DNA from: Bryobacterales bacterium F-183
GTDB taxonomy: Bacteria > Acidobacteriota > Terriglobia > Bryobacterales > Bryobacteraceae
Length of the DNA stretch: 64,000 nucleotides
Direction of reading: 5' to 3'
NCBI GenBank assembly: GCA_016865505.2
Contig: AP025252.1
Location: 5,664,137 to 5,728,136 of the forward strand
The notes under the pieces were generated by a model. It worked only from the letters and a program-made list of their open reading frames with translations, was not told the DNA's origin and searched no databases. Positions 8,696 through 16,014 of this stretch are shown in pieces (the first letter of the stretch is position 1; each line of letters begins with the position of its first letter). The translations under genes and the position numbers were made by a program.

Positions 8696-10264
8696 CTAAC
8701 CGCAGAGGGTGCGCGCTCGCTCCGCCAGCATCTCGCTCCGCTCCCGCAAGAAGACTTCGTAGTCATCGTCGAACACGCTGGTTGGACATAGTGCATCACG
8801 CAAAATGGATTCCCAGTCTGTGCCCAGCTTTGCGCGGTAGCGCGAGGGAGCTACACCGCCTAACTGCCGGTTGTCGGTCCTCGACAAAAACGCGAAGTTG
8901 GCTAGCACGCTCTCGGACACCTTAGTCTGACCCGTCGCCTTAAGAAAGGCTCTTGGCATAAGGTGATGGAACTCTGTTTTGTTACTCGCGCGCAGTTTCG
9001 TCGCGAGATCAAGCGGCGTACCAGAGACGAAGCTCCGAGGGCGCGCATTCGCGAGCATTAGGATGAAGGATTTGGTATTGACGTTGCCCATTCCGAACAC
9101 GTTGTCGGTAAAAAAACTCGGAGATATCACCACGTCGAACTTCCCAAGTTCGGTGGACTGTCCTTCCCGGAGTTTCTCCATCTCAGCAATGTCAGCCTTC
9201 AACGTGCGCAGCGTGCCGGCACTGTATCGTTTCGAGAAAGAAGAACGCCAGAACCAGCGATCAATGGCCTGCCTTTGCTGATCACTGTATTTCACCTCCG
9301 CGTCCCCGTCTACGGCAAAAAAGACGGACAACGGAACCAACATTGTTGGAAATGGAAGATTTGCGAGAGAGAACACATTGAAGTGTGCACGCACATAGTC
9401 CACAGCGCCTCGAACGCCGTTCAATATGCGCGTGAAATTCTCCCGAACCGTTTGACCGTTGAGACTCATCAGTGCTTCGGGTGCTGCATCCTTGACCAAT
9501 ACGGCCGCGCAGCAACGAAGAAGCAGGTTCGTATCCTCTCCCACTTCTGCGAATCCAAAGGGCCCCAACTGCTCGCTCAAATCTGCGAATTGTTCGTGCA
9601 GTTGGAAATCTTCACTCCACGTCCACGCAGAAAGAAGTTGAAGTGTATCGAGAGGAACTCCCTGGCGGTTTACTCGTTCGAAAATGATGGCGACGGTCGC
9701 CTTATCTTCCGTGTTCGACAATTGGACCGGAATCTGCGTTTCTTTGAAGACAGCCTGCATATCGTCAACTCGCTTCGCAGTCTCATCATCGAGATCTTTT
9801 GTCGCTTTTCGATACGCGGCGGTATCAAAAATGGCCTTCAATGGAAAATGCCGCTTAGGTACAACCTCGGCTGCAGACTTGGCAACGAATTGGGGATCCT
9901 GTGCGTTGACGTCAGCGCCGAGGTCGAAGTAAATGTCGTCCCATGGAACCGGGTTGCCCATCGGGAGCTCAGTTTGGAAAACTCCAAATATGGCAGTCAC
10001 GCGCTGTTGGCCGTCTAGCACGTAGTCGATAGGGTAGTCTACGCGGGGTTCCGGCAGTCTAAAGGGGCCGAGGTCCCTTTCAACCTTCAACTTCTCTTTG
10101 GTTCGCCAAAACAGAAGGGAGCCGAACGGATAACGTTTGTAAATGCTGTCCATCAAGTATGCGACCCGATCGGGCTCCCATACAAAGCCTCTTTGAAAGG
10201 CTGGCACTCGAATCTGCCCGCGTTGAACCTGGTCCAGAATCTCCCGTATCGTTATAGTTTCCAT
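8696..10264 (-). CDS. DUF262/DUF1524 (GmrSD-like) nuclease-type protein
   Basis: The 522-residue protein has an N-terminal DUF262 (ParB/GmrS-like) domain with PAFQRGFVW at 21-29 and the diagnostic DGQQR at 84-88. Its C-terminus has an HNH-like DUF1524 element with HHLMPRAFL near residue 433, followed by the usual NFAFLSRTDN segment. In GmrSD and BrxU, related architectures cleave modified phage DNA in an NTP-dependent way. Here one polypeptide carries both parts, with no methylase or partner gene nearby. The gene is more AT-rich than its neighbours and lies between two conserved operons, which suggests acquisition. Restriction activity is inferred. Confidence 0.8.
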   Translation of the reverse strand: METITIREILDQVQRGQIRVPAFQRGFVWEPDRVAYLMDSIYKRYPFGSLLFWRTKEKLKVERDLGPFRLPEPRVDYPIDYVLDGQQRVTAIFGVFQTELPMGNPVPWDDIYFDLGADVNAQDPQFVAKSAAEVVPKRHFPLKAIFDTAAYRKATKDLDDETAKRVDDMQAVFKETQIPVQLSNTEDKATVAIIFERVNRQGVPLDTLQLLSAWTWSEDFQLHEQFADLSEQLGPFGFAEVGEDTNLLLRCCAAVLVKDAAPEALMSLNGQTVRENFTRILNGVRGAVDYVRAHFNVFSLANLPFPTMLVPLSVFFAVDGDAEVKYSDQQRQAIDRWFWRSSFSKRYSAGTLRTLKADIAEMEKLREGQSTELGKFDVVISPSFFTDNVFGMGNVNTKSFILMLANARPRSFVSGTPLDLATKLRASNKTEFHHLMPRAFLKATGQTKVSESVLANFAFLSRTDNRQLGGVAPSRYRAKLGTDWESILRDALCPTSVFDDDYEVFLRERSEMLAERARTLCG

Positions 10265-10346
10265 AGCAAAGAGGCGTAGACCCGTATTCGGGAGACGCTA
10301 AACTGCATCAGCCAAGCGCACCATTACCAGGCCCTAATCACGAATC

Positions 10347-11594
10347 TTATGCAGTACGCTTCAGATTCTCCGCGTCCCAGCCGCAGACCTTGCGCTCGTC
10401 GTAACTCACGCCCGTCAGCAGTGCCGGACCCGCGGTCCTGAAGCCGAACACCGCATCTTCAAAAAACGGCTTGCGGCTGCGTACGGCGTTGATGAAGTTG
10501 CGATGATGCTCCAGGTGCGCGCTGTAGCTGCGCGGCGGCGCGAACCGTACCATCTCGTTGCCCGGCAGGTTCTCGGTCTTGGGCTGCCACATCGGGTATT
10601 GCTTGTAGTAGTCCTCCAAAAACTTCTCTTTCACCGCGGCCGGGAACTGGTCCGCCGTGTTGCCGGGAGCCTTTTCGCGCGGCGTCTTTGCTACCGTGCA
10701 TTCGGCCATCGATACGTTCATGACGCCTTCGCTGCCCGTGAAGCGGAAGCCGAAATCCTCTTGCGGGACGCCACTCTTGAAGTTCACTTTCAACGTGAAC
10801 GTGAAGTCCGGATAGTCCATGGTGGCGAGCATCACGTCCGGGACATCGCGACCGTCTTTCCAATAGCGCAGACCACCGGTAGCGAAGATGCGGCTGGGTC
10901 CCATGGCGCCGGTGACGACGTGCAGGCCCGTCAGCAGGTGGACGTACAGGTCGCCGGCGAGGCCCGTGCCGTAGTCCTTGTAATTGCGCCAGCGGAAGAA
11001 GCGCGTGGCATCGAAGGGACGCTTGGGGGCTTGGCCCAGGAAGCGATCCCAATCCACAGTCGACGGCGAGGCGTCGGTGGGGATCGTGTACTGCCAGGCG
11101 CCCATCGCCGTGTTGCGATCGAGCCAGGCGTCCACCATGTTCAGCTTGCCGATGGCGCCTTGTTCGAGCAGTTCCTTGGCCTTCTGGAAGACCAGCGACG
11201 AGGCGTACTGCGAGCCGATCTGAACGATCTTGCCGTTCGACGCTTTCTGCGCGTCGATGACGCCCTGGCCTTCCTCAATCTTCTGGACCATGGGCTTTTC
11301 GCAGTAGACGTCCTTGCCGGCGGCGAGGGCATCCTTGGTGATGCGGGCGTGCCAGTGGTCCGGGGTGGCGATGATGACGGCGTCGATGTCCGGCCGCGCC
11401 AGGACCTCGCGATAGTCGCGGGTGGTGAAGATGTCCTTGCCCCAGATTTCCTTGCAGCGTTCGAGGCGCCCGGTGTAGAGGTCGCAGGCGGCCACCAGCT
11501 TTACTTTGTCGAGCGAGGTGGAGTTGCGCGCGTCGCCTTGGCCCATGCCGCCCGCGCCGATGAGTGCGATTTGAATCGTATCGTTGACAGCCAT
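10347..11594 (-). CDS. Gfo/Idh/MocA family oxidoreductase, cytoplasmic form
   Basis: NAD(P)-dependent oxidoreductase of the sugar/inositol dehydrogenase type, 415 residues. It has a Rossmann glycine motif GAGGMG (13-18), the family's EKP motif (99-101, in DVYCEKPM) and the C-terminal alpha/beta domain. It begins MAVNDTIQIALIG, so it lacks any export signal. The paralogue just upstream has nearly the same core start (NDTIQIALIGAGGMG) after a Tat signal. The gap to that gene is only 10 nt, so the two are co-transcribed. The substrate is unknown. Confidence 0.88.
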   Translation of the reverse strand: MAVNDTIQIALIGAGGMGQGDARNSTSLDKVKLVAACDLYTGRLERCKEIWGKDIFTTRDYREVLARPDIDAVIIATPDHWHARITKDALAAGKDVYCEKPMVQKIEEGQGVIDAQKASNGKIVQIGSQYASSLVFQKAKELLEQGAIGKLNMVDAWLDRNTAMGAWQYTIPTDASPSTVDWDRFLGQAPKRPFDATRFFRWRNYKDYGTGLAGDLYVHLLTGLHVVTGAMGPSRIFATGGLRYWKDGRDVPDVMLATMDYPDFTFTLKVNFKSGVPQEDFGFRFTGSEGVMNVSMAECTVAKTPREKAPGNTADQFPAAVKEKFLEDYYKQYPMWQPKTENLPGNEMVRFAPPRSYSAHLEHHRNFINAVRSRKPFFEDAVFGFRTAGPALLTGVSYDERKVCGWDAENLKRTA

Positions 11595-11604
11595 TGTCTT
11601 TTTC

Positions 11605-12945
11605 CTATCCCTTCACCGTCATCGTTTGGGGATCCCATTCGATCGTCTTCTTCTGGTCGTAGCTCACGTTGGAAAGCACGGCGGGTCCTGCGGCGCGTAG
11701 GCCGAAGGTCGCGTCTTCGATCACCGGCTTGCGGGAGCGGATCGCCTCAATGAAGTTGCGATGGTGATCCAGATGATCGTTGTAGCCGGGCGGCGGCATG
11801 TACTTGTCTTCTTCGCGGGCACGCATGGAGTCAGCGTTGGGCCGCACCACGGGGTACTTGGCGCGATGCTGGCGGGTGACCTCTTCGCGGATCTTTTCGG
11901 AGAACGTACCGATGGTGGTGCCGGGGTCCACTTCGCGGGGCGCACGCATGACGGTGACGGCGTCGTCCACCATGATGATGCCTTCGCTACCGACAAAGCG
12001 GAAGCCGCTGCTGCCGCCGTTGCCGCTGACGAAGTTCACACGCAGCGACAGGTTGAAGGCCGGATGCTTGGCGGTGGCGGGGTAGTCGTAGAGGCCGACC
12101 ATGATGTCCGGCACGTCGCGGCCGTCGTTCCAGAAGCGCAGGCCACCGGTGGAAAAGATGCGGTTGGGGCCGTTGGTTTCCAGAATATGGTGCATGCCGC
12201 TGAAGAGGTGGACGAAGAGGTCGCCACAGACGCCGGTGCCGTAGTCCTTGTAGTTACGCCAGCGGAACAGACGGATGGGTTCGAATGGATGCTTGGGAGC
12301 GCTGCCGATGAACTTGTCCCAGTCGATGTTTTCGGGGGAGGCATCTGGCGGGATCGAGTACTGCCAAGCGCCGATGGCGGAGTTGCGATCCCACCAGGCT
12401 TCGATGAGGTTCACTTCGCCGATGGTACCGGCCTTGATGAGGTCCTTGGCCTTTTGATAAATGATCGAGCTCACGCGCTGTGAGCCGACCTGGAAGATAC
12501 GCTTGTTGCGCGCCTGGGCTTCGATGACGGCCTTGCCCTGCTCCACCTTCTGCACCATGGGCTTTTCGCAGTAGACGTCCTTGCCGGCGTCCATGGCATC
12601 GATGGAGATCTTTTGGTGCCAGTGGTCCGGGGTGCCGATGATGACGGCGTCGACGTCCTTGCGGGCGAGTACTTCGCGATAGTCGCGGGAGGCGAACAGG
12701 TCATTACCCCAGCGCTCTTTGGCGCGCGCGATGCGGCCGTCGTAGATGTCGGCCACGGCGACGATCTTGGTGCCGCCAACGGCGAGCGAACTCTGCGCGT
12801 CAGCCGTACCCATACCGCCGGCGCCAATCAGCGCGATTTGGATCGTATCGTTCGCCGATTTGGGTTTGGCGGTCTGCGCGAAGGAGGAAACGCCAGCGGC
12901 TGCAGCGGCCGCCGATCCGATAAAGTGCCGTCGGGAGTGTGGCAT
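11605..12945 (-). CDS. Gfo/Idh/MocA family oxidoreductase with Tat signal
   Basis: The 446-residue protein starts MPHSRRHFIGSAAAAAAG, a twin-arginine signal peptide followed by an alanine-rich hydrophobic stretch. The mature part has GAGGMG at 41-46, an EKPMVQK element and the full C-terminal domain. Tat export of a folded, cofactor-loaded oxidoreductase is known for relatives such as glucose-fructose oxidoreductase. The gene is a tandem paralogue of the downstream gene, and the many shared segments (for example FRWRNYKDYGTG) point to duplication. It diverges from the acetyltransferase gene with about 26 bp between the start codons. Confidence 0.88.
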   Translation of the reverse strand: MPHSRRHFIGSAAAAAAGVSSFAQTAKPKSANDTIQIALIGAGGMGTADAQSSLAVGGTKIVAVADIYDGRIARAKERWGNDLFASRDYREVLARKDVDAVIIGTPDHWHQKISIDAMDAGKDVYCEKPMVQKVEQGKAVIEAQARNKRIFQVGSQRVSSIIYQKAKDLIKAGTIGEVNLIEAWWDRNSAIGAWQYSIPPDASPENIDWDKFIGSAPKHPFEPIRLFRWRNYKDYGTGVCGDLFVHLFSGMHHILETNGPNRIFSTGGLRFWNDGRDVPDIMVGLYDYPATAKHPAFNLSLRVNFVSGNGGSSGFRFVGSEGIIMVDDAVTVMRAPREVDPGTTIGTFSEKIREEVTRQHRAKYPVVRPNADSMRAREEDKYMPPPGYNDHLDHHRNFIEAIRSRKPVIEDATFGLRAAGPAVLSNVSYDQKKTIEWDPQTMTVKG

Positions 12946-12971
12946 AAGGCCCAGTGTATCGCCGTGAGAAC

Positions 12972-13757
12972 ATGGTTGCCATCATGCGCTGCCGCCTGGC
13001 CGATCCTGCGGAAATCGAATCGCTACGGGAGGAGTACCGCCGTGCGATGAACTGCCAGATTATTCACGATTCCATTCACGCGCGTCCGGGCTGGACACTG
13101 GAGTACGCGCTCGAAGATAACAACGGCAGGCTTGCCGGCTACGGTTCGGTTGCGATCGCAGGACCCTGGCGGGATAGCCCCACGGTCTACGAGTTTCATG
13201 TCGCGCCGTTTGCGCTCGACCGTGTGTTCGACCTCTTTGCGACTCTCGTCCGTTTTGCGAAGCCGTCCGCCGTCGAAACACAAACGAACGACCTTGCCCT
13301 CACAACCATGCTCCACGCCTACTGTCACGAGATCACGCCGGAGGCCATTCTGTTTGCCGACGCGCTCACGACGGCCTTCACGATACCGGGTGCCGAGTTC
13401 CGCGCGGTGGAGGTCGCCGATCATGACACGCTGCAGGCCGCCTCGCTGGACCCCGATGCGGCGTGGGTGGTGACGCTTGATGGTGAGGTCGCGGCAACTG
13501 GTGGGATCCTGTACCACTACAACCGCCCGTACGGCGACGTTTATATGGGCGTGGCGGAGGCCTTTCGGCAGCGCGGACTCGGTGCGTACATCGTGCAGGA
13601 GTTGAAGCGCGTTTGCCGGGAAGGCGGCAGCGTCCCGGCCGCGCGATGCAATGTGTCGAATGTTGCCAGCCGCCGGACATTGCAAAAAGCGGGGTTCACA
13701 CCTTGCGGCCATCTGATCGGCGGCCGTCTGATCGGCGAGAAAATAGGAAGTATATGA
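12972..13757 (+). CDS. GNAT family N-acetyltransferase
   Basis: The 261-residue protein has a C-terminal GNAT fold: a GDVYMGVAEAFRQRGLGAYI segment (about 180-199) gives the acetyl-CoA-binding R/Q-x-x-G-x-G/A pattern, and NVASRRTLQKAGF is the typical helix after it. The first half is less conserved and may be a degenerate second GNAT domain. A GTG at 12954 is an alternative start. Its TGA overlaps the ATG of the next gene (ATGA), so the two are translationally coupled. The acetylated substrate is unknown. Confidence 0.8.
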   Translation: MVAIMRCRLADPAEIESLREEYRRAMNCQIIHDSIHARPGWTLEYALEDNNGRLAGYGSVAIAGPWRDSPTVYEFHVAPFALDRVFDLFATLVRFAKPSAVETQTNDLALTTMLHAYCHEITPEAILFADALTTAFTIPGAEFRAVEVADHDTLQAASLDPDAAWVVTLDGEVAATGGILYHYNRPYGDVYMGVAEAFRQRGLGAYIVQELKRVCREGGSVPAARCNVSNVASRRTLQKAGFTPCGHLIGGRLIGEKIGSI

Positions 13758-14494
13758 CTTCCGATACTTTCCTCAAAGGCAAAACAGCGGTGATCACCGG
13801 TGGTACGCGAGGCATTGGCCTGGCGATCGCGAAGGGACTGGCCAGCCACGGCTGCTCGGTCGTGATCTGCGGACGGTCACAGAAGCCGGTGGATGAGGCC
13901 GTCGCGGCGATTCGGGATACGGCGAATGGGGGTAGCAAGGTCGCGGGAATGCCCGCAGATGTGTCGAATTATGAGTCCGTCGTGGAGTTCTTCCGGTACG
14001 CGGACGATGAACTTGGTGGAATCGACATTGTAGTGAACAACGCGGGCATCGGGATCTTCAAGAAGACCTCGGAGCTGACGGTCGAAGACTGGCGGCAGAC
14101 GATTGGCTTGAATCTCGATGGAGTCTTCTATGTCACCAAGGAGGCGCTCGGGCGTTTTCAGAAGCAGTCGGGCGGCGGGTATCTGTTTCAGATCAGCAGT
14201 CTGGCGGCGAAGAATCCGTTTGCGGGCGGGGCGGCATACAACGCGTCGAAGTTCGGTTTGAATGGGTTTAGCGAAGCGTTGATGCTCGATCATCGCCAGG
14301 ACAATGTGCGGGTGACGAGTATTATGCCGGGTAGCGTATCCACCGAGTTTTCACCAGGTGGGTCCACCAAGGGAGCAGATTGGAAGATCGCTCCGGAGGA
14401 TATCTCCGACATTGTGCTGTCGCTATTGCGTCTGCCGGGTCGTACGCTGGTGAGCCGGGTGGAAGTAAGGCCTGCGAAGCCACCAAAGGCGTAG
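13754..14494 (+). CDS. short-chain dehydrogenase/reductase (SDR)
   Basis: NAD(P)-dependent oxidoreductase of 246 residues with all classical SDR elements: TGGTRGIG (15-22) for cofactor binding, NNAG (95-98), a serine near 148-149 in QISSL, and the catalytic pair Tyr162 and Lys166 in YNASK. The basic residue in the glycine motif and the arginine around 41 hint at NADPH. It is coupled to the GNAT gene by a 4-nt overlap. It resembles 3-oxoacyl-ACP and sepiapterin reductases, and the true substrate cannot be read from the sequence. Confidence 0.88.
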   Translation: MTSDTFLKGKTAVITGGTRGIGLAIAKGLASHGCSVVICGRSQKPVDEAVAAIRDTANGGSKVAGMPADVSNYESVVEFFRYADDELGGIDIVVNNAGIGIFKKTSELTVEDWRQTIGLNLDGVFYVTKEALGRFQKQSGGGYLFQISSLAAKNPFAGGAAYNASKFGLNGFSEALMLDHRQDNVRVTSIMPGSVSTEFSPGGSTKGADWKIAPEDISDIVLSLLRLPGRTLVSRVEVRPAKPPKA

Positions 14495-14712
14495 AGAACG
14501 GGCCTTGAAAAGGCTCGAACTCGGGCGGCGGGGGACGATGAGTGGAACATAACCGCAATGAAGATGGAAGCAGTGACTGCAGCAGCAGCAGCAAAACATG
14601 GGGAGTGGGTTCGACCGTGCTTCTGGGTAAGGCAAAAGTCGGCGATGGGAATGGAAAAGACGCCGGGCGCGACGCCCGCAAAGCTGGAATGGACACTACC
14701 AAATCCGGCAGA

Positions 14713-14717
14713 GGGAG
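14713..14717 (+). promoter_or_regulatory. ribosome binding site deciding the AAA+ ATPase start
   Basis: GGGAG lies 7 nt before ATG 14725 and supports that start over the in-frame GTG at 14542. The upstream codons would encode a serine-rich, low-complexity tail arising from a CAG/GCA-rich stretch. Confidence 0.55.
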
Positions 14718-14724
14718 CAACGGC

Positions 14725-16005
14725 ATGCGCCTGAACGGCCTGCAAATCGATCTGCCGCAGGCAGGAGAACGGTCGCGATCCATGCGTTCGTCGGCTCCGC
14801 GCCAGGTGAACGAACGTCTGGACCCCAACCGTACGGGCCGTGACGCGCTTACGCTCGAGGCAGGCCTGAAGCGTCTCATTGTCGGTCAGGATGAGGCGAT
14901 CGAGCAGATCGTCAACATCTATCAGATGTACTTGACGGGGCTTTGCGCCCCCGGCCGCCCCATCGGCAACTTCCTGTTCCTGGGCCCCACGGGAACCGGC
15001 AAGACACGTATTGTCGAAGCCATGGCCGAATGTCTGGTTCGCAATCCGCGCGCGGTTATCAAGGTGGATTGCGCGGAGTTCCAGCACAGCCACGAGATTG
15101 CGAAGCTCATCGGGTCGCCGCCCGGCTATCTGGGACATCGGGAAACGCATCCGCTGCTGAGCCAGGAGGTGCTGAACCAGCATCACACCGACCGCTGCAA
15201 GATGAGCTTTGTGCTCTTTGACGAAATCGAAAAGGCGAGCGACGCGTTGTGGAACCTGCTGTTGGGCATTCTCGACAAGGCGACACTCACTCTCGGCGAC
15301 AACCGCAAGGTGGATTTTTCGCGCTGCCTGATCTTTATGACCAGCAACGTCGGCGCGTCGGAAATGAGTTCGATTCTGAACCCGAAGATGGGCTTTGGCG
15401 CGCCTGCCGCGCAAAGTCGCCTGAAGGCCGGCGATACGGGCGTGGTCGGCGATATGGGTGGCAAGATCACACGGTCCGGCATTGAAGCCGCTCGGCGCAA
15501 GTTCCCGCCGGAGTTCGTGAATCGCCCGGATAAGATCGTCGTCTTCAAGCCGCTGGGCAAGCCGGAACTCACCAAGGTGCTCGACATCGAGTTGAACATG
15601 GTGCAGACCCGTGTGTTTGAGACGTCGGGTCCCAATGCGTTCCTGTTCAATGCCACCGAGGATGCGAAAGAGCTACTGCTCGAACATGGCACGGATGTGA
15701 AGTTCGGCGCACGGCCCTTGAAGCGTGCCATCGAACGGATGCTCGTGCATCCGATGTCGAACCTCATCGCCACAGGCCAAATCCGCGGTGGGGACATTGT
15801 GCGCGTGGATACGGATACAGAAGGCGAAGGTGGCCTCAGCTTCCATCGTGAGGCCGAAGGTATGTCGCCCTTCTTTCTGCAGCAACTGAACAATCAAGCG
15901 CTGGGCGCTTTGGCTGGAGCGGTGGGATTCACCACCGATGCTGCAACCGTTGCTGCGGCGCGTGCTCCGGAGTTCAAAGGTCCGGAACTGAAAGGCCGGA
16001 AGTAA
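14725..16005 (+). CDS. single-ring AAA+ ATPase resembling the ClpB/ClpC second domain
   Basis: From ATG 14725 the protein has 426 residues. Walker A is GPTGTGKT (about 87-94), a pore-loop-like GSPPGYLGHRE follows, Walker B is VLFDEIEKA (about 163-171), then comes the sensor-1 region TSNVG and the C-terminal small domain with sensor-2 GARPLKRAIER. This corresponds to one Clp/Hsp100 D2 module with no N-domain, no first AAA ring and no ClpX zinc finger. I see no clear IGF/IGL loop for ClpP docking. An insertion of about 30 residues between sensor 1 and sensor 2 is glycine-rich. It is probably an unfoldase or remodeller with unknown client. Confidence 0.8.
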   Translation: MRLNGLQIDLPQAGERSRSMRSSAPRQVNERLDPNRTGRDALTLEAGLKRLIVGQDEAIEQIVNIYQMYLTGLCAPGRPIGNFLFLGPTGTGKTRIVEAMAECLVRNPRAVIKVDCAEFQHSHEIAKLIGSPPGYLGHRETHPLLSQEVLNQHHTDRCKMSFVLFDEIEKASDALWNLLLGILDKATLTLGDNRKVDFSRCLIFMTSNVGASEMSSILNPKMGFGAPAAQSRLKAGDTGVVGDMGGKITRSGIEAARRKFPPEFVNRPDKIVVFKPLGKPELTKVLDIELNMVQTRVFETSGPNAFLFNATEDAKELLLEHGTDVKFGARPLKRAIERMLVHPMSNLIATGQIRGGDIVRVDTDTEGEGGLSFHREAEGMSPFFLQQLNNQALGALAGAVGFTTDAATVAAARAPEFKGPELKGRK

Positions 16006-16014
16006 ATCTGCCTG

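Noticed and set aside
14542-14724. A GTG-initiated serine-rich extension of the AAA+ ATPase
   Set aside because: It comes from a repetitive GCA/CAG stretch with no ribosome site; GGGAG before ATG 14725 supports the shorter protein.
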